Part shown: positions 63,601 through 64,000 of the stretch, piece by piece
Layout: every line of letters begins with the position of its first letter
How positions within the stretch are numbered: position 1 is the stretch's first letter
DNA from: Terebella lapidaria
Lineage: Eukaryota > Annelida > Polychaeta > Terebellida > Terebellidae
Assembly (NCBI GenBank): GCA_949152475.1
Contig: OX424570.1
Coordinates: forward strand, 8,606,181-8,670,180
DNA: 64,000 nt
Reading direction: 5' to 3'
Position numbers and translations under genes: made by a program
Notes under the pieces: model-generated
The model's database searches: none
Seen by the model: only the letters and a program-made list of their open reading frames with translations
What the model was told of the DNA's origin: nothing

Positions 63601-64000
63601 TATATTTTATCAACAAGTTCCACCAAATAAATTCCTATCGAATTGGTGAGATAGCACCACCCTATTATTATTATTTAGATATTTTTCATGGTTACATTTA
63701 CTAAAACAAACGCCTATAGTTCTAGAGATATTATATTACCAAAATATGAGAATTTACAGTTAACTAGCAGTCATTCACCTTCCACAAATCTAATCGCCCA
63801 AGAAACTCTACCATTTTATTCCATCCCATTCAAAACGGCATAACACCACGTCACTCTGTCCATTTCCCTCATTTCTTTACACATTCATGGTACGTTCATC
63901 AGAGGGGATCATATATCAGGGCTGGTGGGCTCCAACGATCCAGTTTTGTGGCGGAGGTGATACTGGCCGATTAGCACCATTCCTTGAGTGGTTTCTAGAC
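57638..64000 (+). repeat. Intron built of diverged tandem duplications
   Basis: A segment starting GTAAATATTTTATAAAGGC with AGAGATAAATGG and AAATTCCCTCAGACAACATC (57638-58390) recurs at 59850-60560 and, partly, at 63430-64000. Shared words include GTCCATTTGTCTTGGC, CCCATGGGAGG and GGTTTCTAGACTG. A second segment at 58720-59020 (AAGTGTGCTGGAAAGATG, CATATCACCGTGAAAA) recurs at 61690-61920 and 62250-62490. ORFs here are short and not conserved. No further exon is recognised. Confidence 0.55.
61620..62766 (+). repeat. ~573-bp tandem duplication
   Basis: Two copies, roughly 61620-62193 and 62194-62766, are highly similar from ATGGTCATCTGCCAGCTG (61671 and 62244) to CCAATAGAGAATTAGTCT. It is far less diverged than the larger intron repeats, so it is recent. 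Confidence 0.75.

Overview
The window is eukaryotic nuclear DNA: AT-rich, with genes split by GT-AG introns, a CR1/L2-like LINE, a DIRS-type retroelement relic, a short LTR element, a large three-gene DNA transposon, and long diverged tandem duplications. The mix (PHD-finger LINE with a 2A-like motif, THAP/YqaJ transposon, DIRS relic) fits a marine invertebrate, most likely a lophotrochozoan such as a mollusc. That placement is inference; no ribosomal or mitochondrial marker is present.

Layout. 0-2.2 kb: a repeat family (called M here) with arrays of a ~135-bp repeat rich in nuclear-receptor-type half sites; M copies recur near 6.2-7.4, 9.1-9.9 and 10.6-11.8 kb. 2.3-3.5 kb: an intact single-exon membrane transporter gene of the drug/metabolite transporter superfamily (SLC35G/EamA-like), the clearest complete host gene. 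About 8.8-55.9 kb: a tandem series of long, diverged, non-coding segmental repeats (units 0, A, B, C), recognised by shared sequence blocks in the same order. Mobile elements have interrupted individual units: an 833-bp TIR element in unit A (21.1 kb); a miniature LTR element with tRNA-like LTRs (26.6 kb) and a DIRS relic itself split by a LINE (28.2-34.2 kb) in unit B; and a 12-kb transposon at the end of unit B (37.07-49.09 kb). Paralogous units supply empty sites for comparison.

The centre of interest is the 37,066-49,093 element. It has near-perfect 16-bp terminal inverted repeats, a candidate 7-bp flanking duplication and three genes that all read open: (1) a THAP-domain, DDE_Tnp_4-type transposase on +; (2) a four-exon gene on - for a 739-residue SAP-SWIM-YqaJ nuclease-PHD protein; (3) a four-exon gene on +, divergent from gene 2, for a 1078-residue coiled-coil protein with a conserved unknown core and a Tudor-like C-terminus. 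Genes 1 and 2 match the known ISL2EU plan (IS5-like transposase plus YqaJ protein). I do not recognise gene 3 as a described component. Genes 1 and 2 share a 15-bp identical promoter motif, suggesting co-expression. Transposase, nuclease and coiled-coil protein together may be one transposition or DNA-processing machine; that is inference.

56.3-64 kb: the start of another host gene (GC-rich leader, first coding exon with a signal peptide, and a plausible second exon in matching phase), followed by a long intron made of another local tandem duplication.
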